This document shows positions 57,158 through 64,000 of a DNA stretch of 64,000 nt, in pieces. The stretch is from Nitrospirota bacterium (GTDB taxonomy: Bacteria; Nitrospirota; Nitrospiria; SBBL01; JAADHI01). The stretch is taken from the NCBI GenBank assembly GCA_029261155.1, contig JAJDBW010000061.1, positions 62,001 to 126,000 on the forward strand, read 5' to 3'. How positions within the stretch are numbered: position 1 is the stretch's first letter; each line of letters begins with the position of its first letter. Position numbers and translations under genes: made by a program. The notes beneath the pieces are model-generated. The model was not told the origin of the DNA, made no database searches, and saw nothing but the letters and a program-made list of their open reading frames with translations.

Positions 57158-57427
57158 TCAGCTCACATACAGGGCTAAGTTCGTTAATATTTTGCTTGCA
57201 AAACCAATCACCATGCTCACCATCCAAGGCAAAAAGAATGCAAGTGCGACACCCGCTGCCAAGATTTTGGGCAGAAAAGTTAAGGTCGATTCATTGATCT
57301 GTGTCACCGCTTGAAAGAGACTAACCAAAAGCCCCGCGGCGAGGCTTGCACCCAGAATGGGGGCCGCCAATAAGATCGCCACTTCAATTGTTCTTTGCAC
57401 TAATTCGACGACCAGTTCTGGTGTCAT
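57158..57427 (-). CDS. fliQ: Flagellar export gate protein FliQ
   Basis: Small two-helix component of the gate, 89 residues, the normal length. GAGG seven bases before the ATG at 57427 decides the start; the longer frame to 57532 runs into fliP. TPELVVELVQRTIEVAILLAAPIL and FQAVTQINESTLTFLPKILA are typical. It lies 97 bases after fliP and before fliR. Confidence 0.94.
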   Translation of the reverse strand: MTPELVVELVQRTIEVAILLAAPILGASLAAGLLVSLFQAVTQINESTLTFLPKILAAGVALAFFLPWMVSMVIGFASKILTNLALYVS

Positions 57428-57524
57428 CCTTCTACCTCTCTCAGGGGTCGAATGCGGTAACAGGGAGAAATAAAACGGAGAGCACATCTTTGCTTTAGAA
57501 ATTTTAGAGTCCTTCGATAGTGGG

Positions 57525-58316
57525 TCATGCAAACCCTTTCACAAGCGACCCGACTAAGAGGAACCAGCCGTCGGCCAAGACAAATAGAATAAGTTTAAAG
57601 GGGAGCGATATCATGACCGGAGGCAGCATCATCATGCCCATAGACATTAAAACGCTGGCCACGACGATATCGATGACGATAAAAGGAAGATAAACGAGAA
57701 AACCGATCTGAAAGGCCTTGCGGAGCTCGCTGATCATAAAGGCCGGGATCACGGCATATGTGGGAATATCGGCAGGGGTCTTGGGTTGTGGCAACTTTGA
57801 GATGCTCACAAACAAGGCCAAGTCTTTTTCCCTCACCTGATTCAACATAAAAACGCGAAAGGGATCAATTGCCAGTTTCAGTGCTTCTTCTTGCGGAATT
57901 TTTTCTTCAAGATAGGGTTGGATTGCTTCGCTGTTCACCCGCTCCCATACCGGCGCCATGATCAAAAAGGTTAAGAAAAGGGCCAAGCCGATCAAGATCT
58001 GATTCGGCGGGGCTTGCTGGGTTCCGAAGGCCTGCCGCATAAACGATAAAACGACGACAATGCGCGTAAAGGAAGTCATCATGATAAAGATCGCCGGTGC
58101 GAGGGATAAGACAGTGAGCAAAACAAGCACTTGAATGCCAACTGAAAAACGATCCGCCGTGCTGTCTTGAAGGTTGAACGAAACCAAAGGGGCTTTTTCC
58201 TGTGCAAAAACGGAAGAAAAGCTCGGCATGATTATGAGGAAAAGAAAAAGAAACAACGCGACGAGGAATCGCTTCTGGATGACACTAGGCTTGATTTGAG
58301 TTTGAATGAGACTCAT
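57525..58316 (-). CDS. fliP: Flagellar export gate protein FliP
   Basis: Membrane gate protein with a cleavable signal peptide (about 38 residues), 263 residues. Typical blocks: MMTSFTRIVVVLSFMRQAFGTQQAPPNQILIGLALFLT and MSMGMMMLPPVMISLPFKLILFVLADGW. It overlaps fliO by ATGA. Four membrane helices are visible after the signal peptide. Confidence 0.96.
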   Translation of the reverse strand: MSLIQTQIKPSVIQKRFLVALFLFLFLIIMPSFSSVFAQEKAPLVSFNLQDSTADRFSVGIQVLVLLTVLSLAPAIFIMMTSFTRIVVVLSFMRQAFGTQQAPPNQILIGLALFLTFLIMAPVWERVNSEAIQPYLEEKIPQEEALKLAIDPFRVFMLNQVREKDLALFVSISKLPQPKTPADIPTYAVIPAFMISELRKAFQIGFLVYLPFIVIDIVVASVLMSMGMMMLPPVMISLPFKLILFVLADGWFLLVGSLVKGFA

Positions 58317-58627
58317 GTCCTCACAATATCCTTCGACTGTTCCTGCAAGTCAGAAGAAAGCTGGGAGCGGTCTAATCTGGTAATTAAAGAAATCTGATTT
58401 GGCGTGATACCGACCACCAGAAATTCCTTACCCACTTCGATAATGGAGATCTCCCGTTTGGGTCCGAGGTAGGCCGTAGAAAGCACTTGTATTAAGGGTG
58501 CCGCGCGCCACCGGCTTAAGCCAGACCGAAGAAAGCGCTTTGCGATATAGGCCACAAAGACAATCAAGGCCAAAACGATCAGAAGCGAAGACAACATCTT
58601 GATTAAACTGGAGTAGGGATCGGTCAT
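58313..58627 (-). CDS. fliO: Flagellar biosynthesis protein FliO
   Basis: Small bitopic protein that helps FliP assembly, 104 residues. One membrane helix (SSLLIVLALIVFVAYIAKRF) precedes a beta-rich domain with YLGPKREISIIEVGKEFLVVGITPNQISLI, typical of FliO. It sits between fliN and fliP. Confidence 0.88.
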   Translation of the reverse strand: MTDPYSSLIKMLSSLLIVLALIVFVAYIAKRFLRSGLSRWRAAPLIQVLSTAYLGPKREISIIEVGKEFLVVGITPNQISLITRLDRSQLSSDLQEQSKDIVRT

Positions 58628-58638
58628 CTCGCAGGTCC

Positions 58639-59115
58639 TTACCGATTTAATTGATTAATCCGTTCGACTGTGCTCACAATGTCAGTCAAACGGACGCCAA
58701 ATTTCTCATTCACCACAACGACTTCACCGCGCGCAATCAAGCGTTCTCCAATTAAAACATCCATGGGCTCACCTGCCATTTTTTCGAGTTCAACCACCGA
58801 TCCTTGACCGAGTTGGAGGAGTTCCTTGATCAACATTTTTCTATTCCCGAGGTTCACCGTAATCTGCAACGGGACATCGAGTATAAAATCCAAGTTTCCC
58901 AGTGAGGATTCTGGGGCTTCCGGTTCGAGTGGGAGCAAGGGCGCAGGTTCGGGCGCATTCGCTTCTTCTGCCTTGTCCATTTTATCTTGAGCTTCCGAGG
59001 CATCCTCTTTAATCACATTTGTCTCATCGCCTTGGGTAACAAGTGGGTCTCCAACTTTCGCCGCCGCGCTTTCACCTGCTACATTTTCGCCAGATCCTAC
59101 GGGTTCATCCGCCAC
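58639..59115 (-). CDS. fliN: Flagellar switch protein FliN
   Basis: C-ring switch protein, 158 residues. AGGAGG six bases before a GTG at 59115 decides the start, inside the end of fliM. The first ~75 residues are acidic and look disordered. The SpoA domain follows (VPLQITVNLGNRKMLIKELLQLGQGSVVEL through DVLIGERLIARGEVVVVNEKFGVRLTDI), which is characteristic of FliN. Confidence 0.95.
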   Translation of the reverse strand: MADEPVGSGENVAGESAAAKVGDPLVTQGDETNVIKEDASEAQDKMDKAEEANAPEPAPLLPLEPEAPESSLGNLDFILDVPLQITVNLGNRKMLIKELLQLGQGSVVELEKMAGEPMDVLIGERLIARGEVVVVNEKFGVRLTDIVSTVERINQLNR

Positions 59116-60106
59116 TGTTCCCCTCCTTTTGATCAACGGTCATGGATGTCACCTGTACGGCGACATTTCCGTTATGACGACCGGGCCGTCCTTCGAAAAT
59201 TGTTTTCCCCTCGACCTTCATTTCTAATCCGTCGTTAACGCCTTTATTTAAAAGAAGCGTATCGCCAACCGTGAGATCAATAATCTCTTTAACGCTTAAT
59301 GTGACGCTGCCCACTTCGACGGTGAGTTTGAGGGCAGAATGAACAAGTTGTTCAGAAAAGCGCTGCTTCCACTTTGAATTTTCTTCGAGTTGGTCGCTTT
59401 GAAAACCGCCGTATAGCTTTTCTCGGATAGGTTCTATAGTGGGGTAAGGGAGTCCGACAAAGACCTCTCCGCCTTCGCCTTCCAATTCCACCTTAAAAAC
59501 ACTCGAGACAATGACTTCCGAAGGCGCAATAATGGATGCGAATTGCGGGTTTATTTCCGATCGCGAGTGAGAAATCGATACGGCAAAAACGGGTTTCCAA
59601 GATTTTTGAAGATCAATCAGCATTTGATCGACAACTTTTTTAATAATCCCCTGCTCAATCGTCGTAAAGTCGCGGCCTTCGATTTTGACGTAGGTTTGTC
59701 CCTTGCCTCCAAAATAAAGATCGACAAGACGATAAATGAATTTCGCATCGAGGATGAGCAATGCATAACCTCGAAGCGGTTCGACTTTAATAATATTAAT
59801 GCTGCTGGGAAGGGGGATTTTTCTCATAAAGGCATCGAACTTCGGAATATCGACAGCGCCGGGAACAACATCGACATCCCGTTTTGAAAATGTTGAAATT
59901 GACATCTGGGAAAAGCGTGCGAAGCGTTCATTAATAATATCCAAGCTTGGCATGCTGCCACGAATGATTCGCTCTTGGTTCGAGAGGTCGTAGGCGTGGA
60001 TGCCACCTTCGTCATTCAGAGGTTCTTGTTCCGTATCAACGGCGCCATCCGAAACCCCTTGCAGGAGTGCTTCGACTTCATCTTGTGATAGGATTTTTTC
60101 GGCCAT
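59105..60106 (-). CDS. fliM: Flagellar motor switch protein FliM
   Basis: C-ring protein that receives CheY-P, 333 residues. The N-terminal ILSQDEVEALLQGV is the CheY-P-binding peptide. The middle CheC-like domain includes DLYFGGKGQ, and the C-terminal SpoA domain GSVTLSVKEIIDLTVGDTLLLNKGV. It is coupled to fliN by overlap. Together with CheY and CheZ in the window it gives a complete switch pathway. Confidence 0.96.
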   Translation of the reverse strand: MAEKILSQDEVEALLQGVSDGAVDTEQEPLNDEGGIHAYDLSNQERIIRGSMPSLDIINERFARFSQMSISTFSKRDVDVVPGAVDIPKFDAFMRKIPLPSSINIIKVEPLRGYALLILDAKFIYRLVDLYFGGKGQTYVKIEGRDFTTIEQGIIKKVVDQMLIDLQKSWKPVFAVSISHSRSEINPQFASIIAPSEVIVSSVFKVELEGEGGEVFVGLPYPTIEPIREKLYGGFQSDQLEENSKWKQRFSEQLVHSALKLTVEVGSVTLSVKEIIDLTVGDTLLLNKGVNDGLEMKVEGKTIFEGRPGRHNGNVAVQVTSMTVDQKEGNSGG

Positions 60107-60181
60107 ACTTAAATTCTCTGTGTGCCTAGACGACGAGCAGTCTTTTCCCTGATCTTATTGTGTGCTCGTGAAGGGTAGGAA

Positions 60182-60667
60182 TTATTGTGTGACAAAATCG
60201 GTGAAATAGACCTTCGTCACCTTGTTGTCTTCGAAAAGGCCATTGACACGCTGAACTATTTCATCCTGAAGCTCCATCTTTCCTTCCGTGGTTCGAATAC
60301 TCTTTGAATCCTTGCTACTCAGGAGGATCAACATGGAATCTCGAATCTGGGGAATATGATTATTGATGGTGTCCGCATATTTCGCCTTTGTAAGTTGAAG
60401 CTTCATTGATACTTTCAGATAGCGTAGCTCACCCGCATCCGCCAAATTGACGATGAAGGGATCCAATTCGTAAATTGCCCCGGCGTCGGCTTCTGCTGTT
60501 TCTTCGGCTTCGGATTCAGCCTCCACTTGGGCAGCACCCTCAGACCCTTTCGCCGGTTCTCCGCCCTTTAAAAAGAAGAAGCCGCTTCCGGCACCTAAAA
60601 GAACAAGGACGCCAACGATGGCGATTAATTTGCCCTTCCCTTTTTTCTCTTTATCCTCATCCGCCAT
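60182..60667 (-). CDS. fliL: Flagellar basal-body-associated protein FliL
   Basis: Inner-membrane protein that surrounds the stator, 161 residues. A basic N-terminus and one membrane helix (LIAIVGVLVLLGAGSGFFFL) are followed by an acidic linker and the FliL domain (YELDPFIVNLADAGELRYLKVSMKLQL, VYFTDFVTQ). GGAG seven bases before the ATG supports the start. It is the first gene after the flgE terminator, so it probably starts the fliL-fliA operon. Confidence 0.94.
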   Translation of the reverse strand: MADEDKEKKGKGKLIAIVGVLVLLGAGSGFFFLKGGEPAKGSEGAAQVEAESEAEETAEADAGAIYELDPFIVNLADAGELRYLKVSMKLQLTKAKYADTINNHIPQIRDSMLILLSSKDSKSIRTTEGKMELQDEIVQRVNGLFEDNKVTKVYFTDFVTQ

Positions 60668-60762
60668 TTTCTTTCTCCACCATGTAGAAATCTTGGGGAA
60701 AGTGTTTTGAATCCACTTTTCGTGCTTGCGCCAAGCACATCCCCTTTGAGCAAAGAAATAAG

Positions 60763-60778
60763 AGCAATCTCCATGCCG
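60763..60778 (-). promoter_or_regulatory. Candidate sigma-54 promoter of the fliL operon
   Basis: Minus-strand CGGCATGGAGATTGCT: GG at -24 and GC at -12 are exactly ten bases apart, and TTGC is intact; the outer bases of TGGCAC differ. Transcription would start near 60752, about 85 bases before fliL. Sigma-54 commonly drives middle flagellar genes. Confidence 0.45.
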
Positions 60779-60898
60779 TTTTAAAGAGGCCGCAAATGCA
60801 TACCTAGAACGGCCTACATTTACTTATCGAAGGAATTAGAACGTTTCGAGACATTGTGAGACGTCAAGAGAAATGAGAATGACGTCATATTCTTGACG

Positions 60899-60941
60899 AA
60901 AAAAAACCCCTCCTTCACGATGAATTATCGAAAAGAAGGGG
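60899..60941 (-). terminator. Intrinsic terminator after flgE
   Basis: On the minus strand a long hairpin (CCCC...GGGG, with an inner CGAT/ATCG stem and AATTC loop, one mismatch and two G-T pairs in the middle) is followed by eight T. It lies 17 bases after the flgE stop and should separate the fliK-flgD-flgE transcript from fliL. Confidence 0.85.
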
Positions 60942-60957
60942 CGGAAAAATTAGTGAT

Positions 60958-62253
60958 TTATCGTCTTAAATTGACCAATTCGTTCAGGATGTCATCGGTC
61001 GTGGTAATCACACGCGAGTTGGCTTGAAATCCCCGTTGATATTCGATCATTTTGACAAATTGTTCCGCTAAATCCACATTCGACAATTCCAGAGAATTCC
61101 CAAGCACTTTCCCTCGACCGGCCGTTTGAGGATTTCCCGCGATCGGCTGACCGGAAGAGGTACTAATAATAAATAAATTATCTCCCGCTTTCTCTAAACC
61201 TTGTGAATTATTGAATCGCGCAACTTGAAGTTGCGCCATGGTCCGGCTTCTTCCGTTCGAAAACAAACCGGTAATTTCGCCGTCTATATCGACGGAAATG
61301 GACTGCAAGGCGCCGTCGGGCGAACCGTCTTGCGACTGATTCAAAACCGTGGAAGCCGAACCGAATTGCGTGATCCCGTCTAGGCCCGTGCCCGCCTCTC
61401 CGGTGACATTTGTCCCTAGATCGAAGGTGACGATTTGATTTTGAATCGGGTTCCCGGAGAAATCGAAGCCGCCGAGTGGATAGGTGATCGCACTTTCCGC
61501 TTGCAGGGTTCCGTCGGGCCCGAAGGTCAGTGTGCCATTGGCCATAATTTCCGCGCTCCCCGTCGCGGAATCCGCCGCATCGACAACAGCGAAAAATTCC
61601 CAGGTATTCCCAGCGACGGCGTTTGCGGATTTTCTGAAATAAAGATTGACCTGATGCCCTGAACCCAAAGAATCGAAAACGGTCAGGCTGGTTGAAAAAT
61701 TTGAGGTGGTCGAGGGCGTCGCCACGGCAAAAGCGGCCGGAATGGTCGCCCGCGAATCGAGATTTGCCACAACTTTAATATCCGTCGAGGAAATGGGTGG
61801 GATTGTCGTTGAGCTCAAATCGATGTCCCCGACCACACCGGTTGATGCACCCGTCACGTCAAATTGCGTTCCTTGAAGTCTTAGACCATCCGGATTTTCA
61901 ATAATGCCATCCTGGTCCAAACGAAACGTACCGGCCCGTGTATAAAATTCCGAGCCGTCCAGATTATGCATAATAAAAAACCCGTCCCCTTCGACAGCGA
62001 GATCCAGCACATTTCCGCTCGATTCGAATGAGCCTTGCGAAAAGTCGGATTTGATATTATTCACAAAAACGCCACGACCGATTTGCCCCTTACTCGCAAC
62101 ACCGACACTGCTAATAATATCCGAGAAGGTGACGGAACTGCTCTTGAAGCCCACGGTATTGAGATTCGCAATGTTGTTACTTACGACGGAAAGCCCATTA
62201 CCAAAGGCATTTAATCCACTGACGCCGGTAAAAAGCGAAGTTAATATGGCCAT
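60958..62253 (-). CDS. flgE: Flagellar hook protein FlgE
   Basis: Hook subunit, 431 residues. The N-terminal FTGVSGLNAFGNGLSVVSNNIANLNTVGFKSS and C-terminal SNVDLAEQFVKMIEYQRGFQANSRVITTTDDIL are the conserved D0 helices of the flagellar rod/hook family, and the middle holds the variable hook domain. AAGGAGG eight bases before the ATG is a strong ribosome-binding site. A terminator follows the stop. Confidence 0.96.
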   Translation of the reverse strand: MAILTSLFTGVSGLNAFGNGLSVVSNNIANLNTVGFKSSSVTFSDIISSVGVASKGQIGRGVFVNNIKSDFSQGSFESSGNVLDLAVEGDGFFIMHNLDGSEFYTRAGTFRLDQDGIIENPDGLRLQGTQFDVTGASTGVVGDIDLSSTTIPPISSTDIKVVANLDSRATIPAAFAVATPSTTSNFSTSLTVFDSLGSGHQVNLYFRKSANAVAGNTWEFFAVVDAADSATGSAEIMANGTLTFGPDGTLQAESAITYPLGGFDFSGNPIQNQIVTFDLGTNVTGEAGTGLDGITQFGSASTVLNQSQDGSPDGALQSISVDIDGEITGLFSNGRSRTMAQLQVARFNNSQGLEKAGDNLFIISTSSGQPIAGNPQTAGRGKVLGNSLELSNVDLAEQFVKMIEYQRGFQANSRVITTTDDILNELVNLRR

Positions 62254-62306
62254 ACCTTCTTCCTCCTTTATGAGATTTGCAGCAAAATTTAAATCATATC
62301 AATTGA

Positions 62307-62924
62307 TTAAGCGGGCTGAATCGAAATAACTCCCGATGCAGGCACCTTTTCACCGTTGACCCTTAAAAATGGCATGCCCCCTTCAAATGAAACGCTCGTG
62401 ACCTGGCCTGTGCTAAAGGCCGTCCCTTCTATCGGCGACCCTAGCAGGCTCTTCCCGGAAACCTGAAAATCATAGGTGCCGTCGGGAAGCCGATTTCCGT
62501 TTCCATCACGGCCATCCCAAGAGAGTGACTGAAACCCGGCCTTTTGTGGCCCGGCTTCCAAGACTCTGACGATCGCGCCGACTTCATCGAAAAGTTGCAC
62601 CAAAACAGCTTGGGAATCCTCATTGATCTGATAGTTAAGTACCGGCTGGCTGTCCGGGGACAAGATCACCGATTTCCCTTCTACTTGAACCAATTTTCCA
62701 ATCAATTCGGCAGCCCCATATTTATTAAGCGAGGTATTCACATCGACCAAGGACCCGAGGGTGTCATTGATCCCATTCATTTGTTCGAGTTGAGTAAATT
62801 GGGCCAACTGCGTCACGAACTCTGTGCTATCCATCGGCGCGAGTGGATCTTGATATTGCAACTGCGTGGTGAGTAGCCTCATAAAGACATCCTTACCAAG
62901 CGCATCGATTCCGGAAACAGCCAT
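62307..62924 (-). CDS. flgD: Flagellar hook capping protein FlgD
   Basis: Scaffold protein for hook assembly, 205 residues. The N-terminal KDVFMRLLTTQLQYQDPLAPMDSTEFVTQLAQFTQLEQM is the FlgD signature. The C-terminal part has the FlgD Ig-like/Tudor domains (LSWDGRDGNGNRLPDGTYDF). It is between fliK and flgE, the usual order. Confidence 0.95.
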   Translation of the reverse strand: MAVSGIDALGKDVFMRLLTTQLQYQDPLAPMDSTEFVTQLAQFTQLEQMNGINDTLGSLVDVNTSLNKYGAAELIGKLVQVEGKSVILSPDSQPVLNYQINEDSQAVLVQLFDEVGAIVRVLEAGPQKAGFQSLSWDGRDGNGNRLPDGTYDFQVSGKSLLGSPIEGTAFSTGQVTSVSFEGGMPFLRVNGEKVPASGVISIQPA

Positions 62925-62949
62925 TTCACCCCCCTTTATTTTCTACAGC

Positions 62950-63999
62950 TTACCCATAGACATTAATGAGACCTTGCCTTGGCAATCCAAGGGACCTTGG
63001 AGAAAACCCTCCCATCGGTCGTTTTAACACGGGCTCCGAAACCGATTGTGGGTTTTGCTCAGCCGGAAAGGCATCTCCCTTTTCCTCGAAAAATTTTCCC
63101 GTGTCCCCGACATCAACCGAAAACTGATCGACCTGAAAACCTTGCTCCGCTAAACGCTCTCGCAATTGCGCCTGGTTTGCCTCAAGAAGCAATTTGACCT
63201 GTGGATCCCCTGTTAAAATATGCGCATGCACGACACCCCTTTGTACCGAGACTTCAACCTGTATCGATCCAAGCGTTTCCGGCTCAAGTTGAAAACGGAT
63301 CTGTTCAACTTTGCCAGGTTGAAAGACCTTAAGCTGCTCACTCACTTGGGAAATAAGGGCCTCTTTTTGCGATAGGCTTAGGGCCACATTCTTTTGGGCA
63401 TTTTCCATAGGTGTCGTTTGTTGAAGGCCCAAGACATCGGATGACAACATTTTAATACTGCCTTTCGAGATCTCCGGTCGAATCTTAGACTCGGCATTTT
63501 TCTCACGATTCATGTCAGGCATGGCATCGGATAAAGTCCCCTCTGCCAACACAGAATTTTTTCCTTCAGCCTTCAGCATGCCTTCCTGAACCATTTTGGA
63601 TGCCGTTTGTGCTTCGATTTCGGCCTTCTTTTCTTGTAAGGCGGAGTTTAGCGGTTTGTTCACGATTTCCTGGATATCTTCTGTTTCTAGGTTGATATCC
63701 ATTTCACTGTCCATCGCTTCAATGTCTTTTAAGGACAATGCACCCTCTAAATTTTCTTCGCCGCCTGCTTCACTTTTCTGAACCTCCGTTCCCGGATTGA
63801 GTATTTCTTCGGTCAGGGGCTCTGCCCCTTCTATTCCCAATAAAGAGAGGTTCTCTTTTTGTAAAAACGCCCCATCCCCTAATGGATCCTCAAAATTTTC
63901 AAGCAGAACCGCTTGCCCTCCAGCAAACACGACTGGGTTGGGCGATAGAAATTGAGAAGCTTCGGGGAGTCCGCTAAGCCAGGAATCGCTTTCTTCACC
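62950..63999 (-). CDS. fliK: Flagellar hook-length control protein FliK (5' end cut by window)
   Basis: Secreted ruler that sets hook length. The visible C-terminal part has the Flg_hook domain: KVEQIRFQLEPETLGSIQVEVSVQRGVVHAHI and LLLEANQAQLRERLAEQGFQVDQFSVDV. The region before it is polar and low-complexity, typical of the ruler part. The frame stays open through the window edge. An in-frame GTG at 63930 has no ribosome-binding site, so the true start is outside. It precedes flgD. Confidence 0.88.
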   Translation of the reverse strand, partial: GEESDSWLSGLPEASQFLSPNPVVFAGGQAVLLENFEDPLGDGAFLQKENLSLLGIEGAEPLTEEILNPGTEVQKSEAGGEENLEGALSLKDIEAMDSEMDINLETEDIQEIVNKPLNSALQEKKAEIEAQTASKMVQEGMLKAEGKNSVLAEGTLSDAMPDMNREKNAESKIRPEISKGSIKMLSSDVLGLQQTTPMENAQKNVALSLSQKEALISQVSEQLKVFQPGKVEQIRFQLEPETLGSIQVEVSVQRGVVHAHILTGDPQVKLLLEANQAQLRERLAEQGFQVDQFSVDVGDTGKFFEEKGDAFPAEQNPQSVSEPVLKRPMGGFSPRSLGLPRQGLINVYG

Positions 64000-64000
64000 C

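Larger units (their letters stand above)
60668..60957. other. Intergenic region between flgE and fliL
   Basis: About 290 bases with no gene. It holds the flgE terminator and a sigma-54-like promoter for the fliL operon, listed separately. Two ACGTCA/TGACGT half-sites near 60871 and 60890 form an imperfect inverted repeat of unknown meaning. Confidence 0.5.

Overview
The window looks like a chromosome segment from a motile, diderm (Gram-negative-type) bacterium with moderate G+C content. It carries a flagellar export apparatus and chemotaxis phosphorelay, an ABC-exported O-polysaccharide locus, a periplasmic HtrA protease, hopanoid/carotenoid-type isoprenoid genes and a sulfide-type Thi4. This mixture would fit Nitrospirota or a deltaproteobacterial-like lineage, but no marker gene here settles the taxonomy. 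The standard genetic code is used.

Layout. (1) 1-2.6 kb: molybdate transporter modABC, closed by a bidirectional terminator. (2) 2.7-6.5 kb: HtrA/DegP on the minus strand, then a GGR-like flavoprotein overlapping a squalene/phytoene synthase. (3) 6.5-9.5 kb: a TPP riboswitch with an intrinsic terminator, then thiC and a His-type thi4. tRNA-Phe follows at 9.6 kb. (4) 9.7-21.4 kb: an A+T-rich polysaccharide island on the minus strand (gmd, wzm, wzt, an FkbM methyltransferase with a repeat-built coiled coil, a two-domain glycosyltransferase, two methyltransferases, two GT4 enzymes). Its order matches the E. coli O8/O9a type wzm-wzt-wbdD-wbdA plan. (5) 21.7-28.1 kb: priA and a GlnE that is split into two divergent genes, the second fused to ACT-like domains. 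(6) 28.1-39.2 kb: an unknown membrane protein, a MoxR/DUF58/transglutaminase operon, a YbbAP ABC exporter, a double-length dCTP deaminase and a TesA-like esterase. A Rossmann-fold pseudogene with two in-frame stop codons follows.

(7) 39.7-64 kb: a continuous minus-strand motility cluster. Transcription runs from fliK (cut by the window end) through flgD and flgE to a terminator, then from a sigma-54-like promoter through fliLMNOPQR, flhBAFG and fliA. It continues into cheA, cheW, cheB, cheR, cheY, cheZ, a PilZ gene, motA and two different motB genes, and ends with an EAL-like/HDOD regulator. No chemoreceptor, filament or basal-body rod gene is inside the window.

The most interesting candidates are: the WbdD-like methyltransferase/ruler built from 42-bp repeats; the stator operon in which one MotB has lost the ion-binding Asp; the split GlnE with ACT domains; the twice-interrupted Rossmann pseudogene; and altered catalytic motifs in FlhB and FlhF. 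All calls come from reading the sequence and from family knowledge; no database search was run.
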